This document shows, piece after piece, positions 4,622 through 5,404 of a stretch of DNA of 5,404 nt (position 1 is its first letter; the number at the start of each line of letters is the position of its first letter). Made by a program: the position numbers and the translations under genes. Where the stretch lies: positions 1 through 5,404 of the forward strand of contig CALHHQ010000071.1 of NCBI GenBank assembly GCA_938030645.1, written 5' to 3'. Origin of the DNA: an uncultured Rhizobiaceae group bacterium. Lineage in GTDB: Bacteria > Pseudomonadota > Alphaproteobacteria > Rhizobiales > Rhizobiaceae. The notes under the pieces were generated by a model. That model did not search any database. It saw nothing but the letters and a program-made list of their open reading frames with translations, and had not been told where the DNA came from.

Positions 4622-5404
4622 CTATCCGCGCAACACACCGCCCGTGGACTTCTCCACATTCGCAACAATCTTCGCGGCAATTGCGTCGATCTCTTCGTCG
4701 GTCAGACTTTTGTCCATCGGTTGAATCGTGACTTCAATTGCGACCGATTTCTTATCTTCTCCGATGGAAGGACCTTCGAAAAGGTCAAACACTTTTACAT
4801 CGGTGATGAGTTTTTTGTCTGCGCCAGATGCCGCGCGCAGAAGAGTGGTTGCATCAGCTGTCTTGTCCATCACGAACGCAAAGTCACGGCGCAATGTTTG
4901 AAGCGCTGACATTGCGACAGCACCTTTCGAGCGGTTCGCTTTCTTGCGAGGCTGAGGGATTGCTTCCAGACTAATTTCAAATCCGCAGATTGGTCCTGAC
5001 ACATCCATCAGTTCCAATGTCATAGGGTGAAATTCGCCGAACGTACCAAGAATGACCTTGGGTCCAAGCTTCAAAGTGCCACTGCGACCCGGATGGAACC
5101 AATCTGGTCCGCCCGCTTCTATCTGCACTTTGCTTGGGTCCATGCCGCAAGCGGCTAGAACTGCAAGTGCGTCTTCTTTGGCATCAAACACATCGACAGG
5201 TTTTGACGCTGCTGACCAATGGCGACCGGATGCTTCCAATTTGTGTGTGCCACGGCGAATGCCAGAAGCTGTTCGCACTTGGTCTTCTGGTGCCATGCCG
5301 TGATAGACGTGGCTTGCTTCAAATATGGCTAAATCGCCTATGCCGCGGTCCACATTGCGTTTTGCAGCGGCCAACAGGCTTGGCAACAAACTCGGGCGCA
5401 TGTC
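4622..5404 (-). CDS. pheT: Phenylalanine--tRNA ligase beta subunit, C-terminal part (5' end outside window)
   Basis: Part of the alpha2-beta2 synthetase that charges tRNA-Phe in the cytoplasm. The visible 260 residues begin with DMRPSLLPSLLAAAKRN, the conserved end of the catalytic-like core of the beta chain. DWFHPGRSG and LGTFGEFHP follow, both typical of bacterial PheT. The last 95 or so residues form the FDX-ACB anticodon-binding domain, starting near LQTLRRDFAFVMD. It contains VFDLFEG and the conserved SVAIEVTIQP and LTDEEID segments, and ends at LRG with a TAG stop. No frameshift is seen and the length of the tail is normal. The 5' part of the gene, and presumably pheS, lies to the right of the window. 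The mepA-like gene follows on the same strand, but 127 bases away, so cotranscription is uncertain. Confidence 0.97.
   Translation of the reverse strand, partial: DMRPSLLPSLLAAAKRNVDRGIGDLAIFEASHVYHGMAPEDQVRTASGIRRGTHKLEASGRHWSAASKPVDVFDAKEDALAVLAACGMDPSKVQIEAGGPDWFHPGRSGTLKLGPKVILGTFGEFHPMTLELMDVSGPICGFEISLEAIPQPRKKANRSKGAVAMSALQTLRRDFAFVMDKTADATTLLRAASGADKKLITDVKVFDLFEGPSIGEDKKSVAIEVTIQPMDKSLTDEEIDAIAAKIVANVEKSTGGVLRG

Overview
The window looks like chromosomal DNA of an alphaproteobacterium. The Hyphomicrobiales/Rhodobacterales side is my best guess. It rests on the gene neighbourhood (pheT end, a MepA-type endopeptidase, msrA preceded by a small two-helix membrane protein, a YjbR-family gene) and on protein character, not on any search. 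There is no sign of a phage, a CRISPR array, a defence island or an intact insertion sequence, and I do not see a previously undescribed system. The most open items are a 39-codon small membrane-protein candidate, a small membrane protein linked to msrA, and a C-terminally extended MepA.

Left part (1-1378). A Gfo/Idh/MocA NAD(P)-dependent oxidoreductase runs leftward and leaves the window. Divergent from it is a GntR/FCD transcription factor. They share an AT-rich intergenic region with a perfect TATAAT hexamer and short palindromes. This is the usual layout of a catabolic gene controlled by its divergent regulator, probably for a sugar, polyol or related acid.

Middle (1379-2032). A gap of about 277 bases holds no convincing gene. 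It is followed by a complete minus-strand tRNA-Ser (anticodon GGA, CCA encoded) and, upstream of the tRNA on the same strand, a possible 39-residue membrane peptide. The tRNA separates accessory-looking catabolic genes on its 3' side from housekeeping genes on its 5' side.

Right part (2033-5404). Three rightward genes are packed closely: a small membrane protein, msrA (peptide methionine sulfoxide reductase) and a YjbR/MmcQ-family protein. They form a likely protein-repair operon. They converge, with a 4-base gap, on a leftward mepA-like murein endopeptidase gene. Upstream of that, on the same strand, lies the 3' part of pheT, encoding the C-terminal part of the phenylalanyl-tRNA synthetase beta chain. 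A short perfect inverted repeat spans the convergent gene ends and may act as a weak shared terminator.
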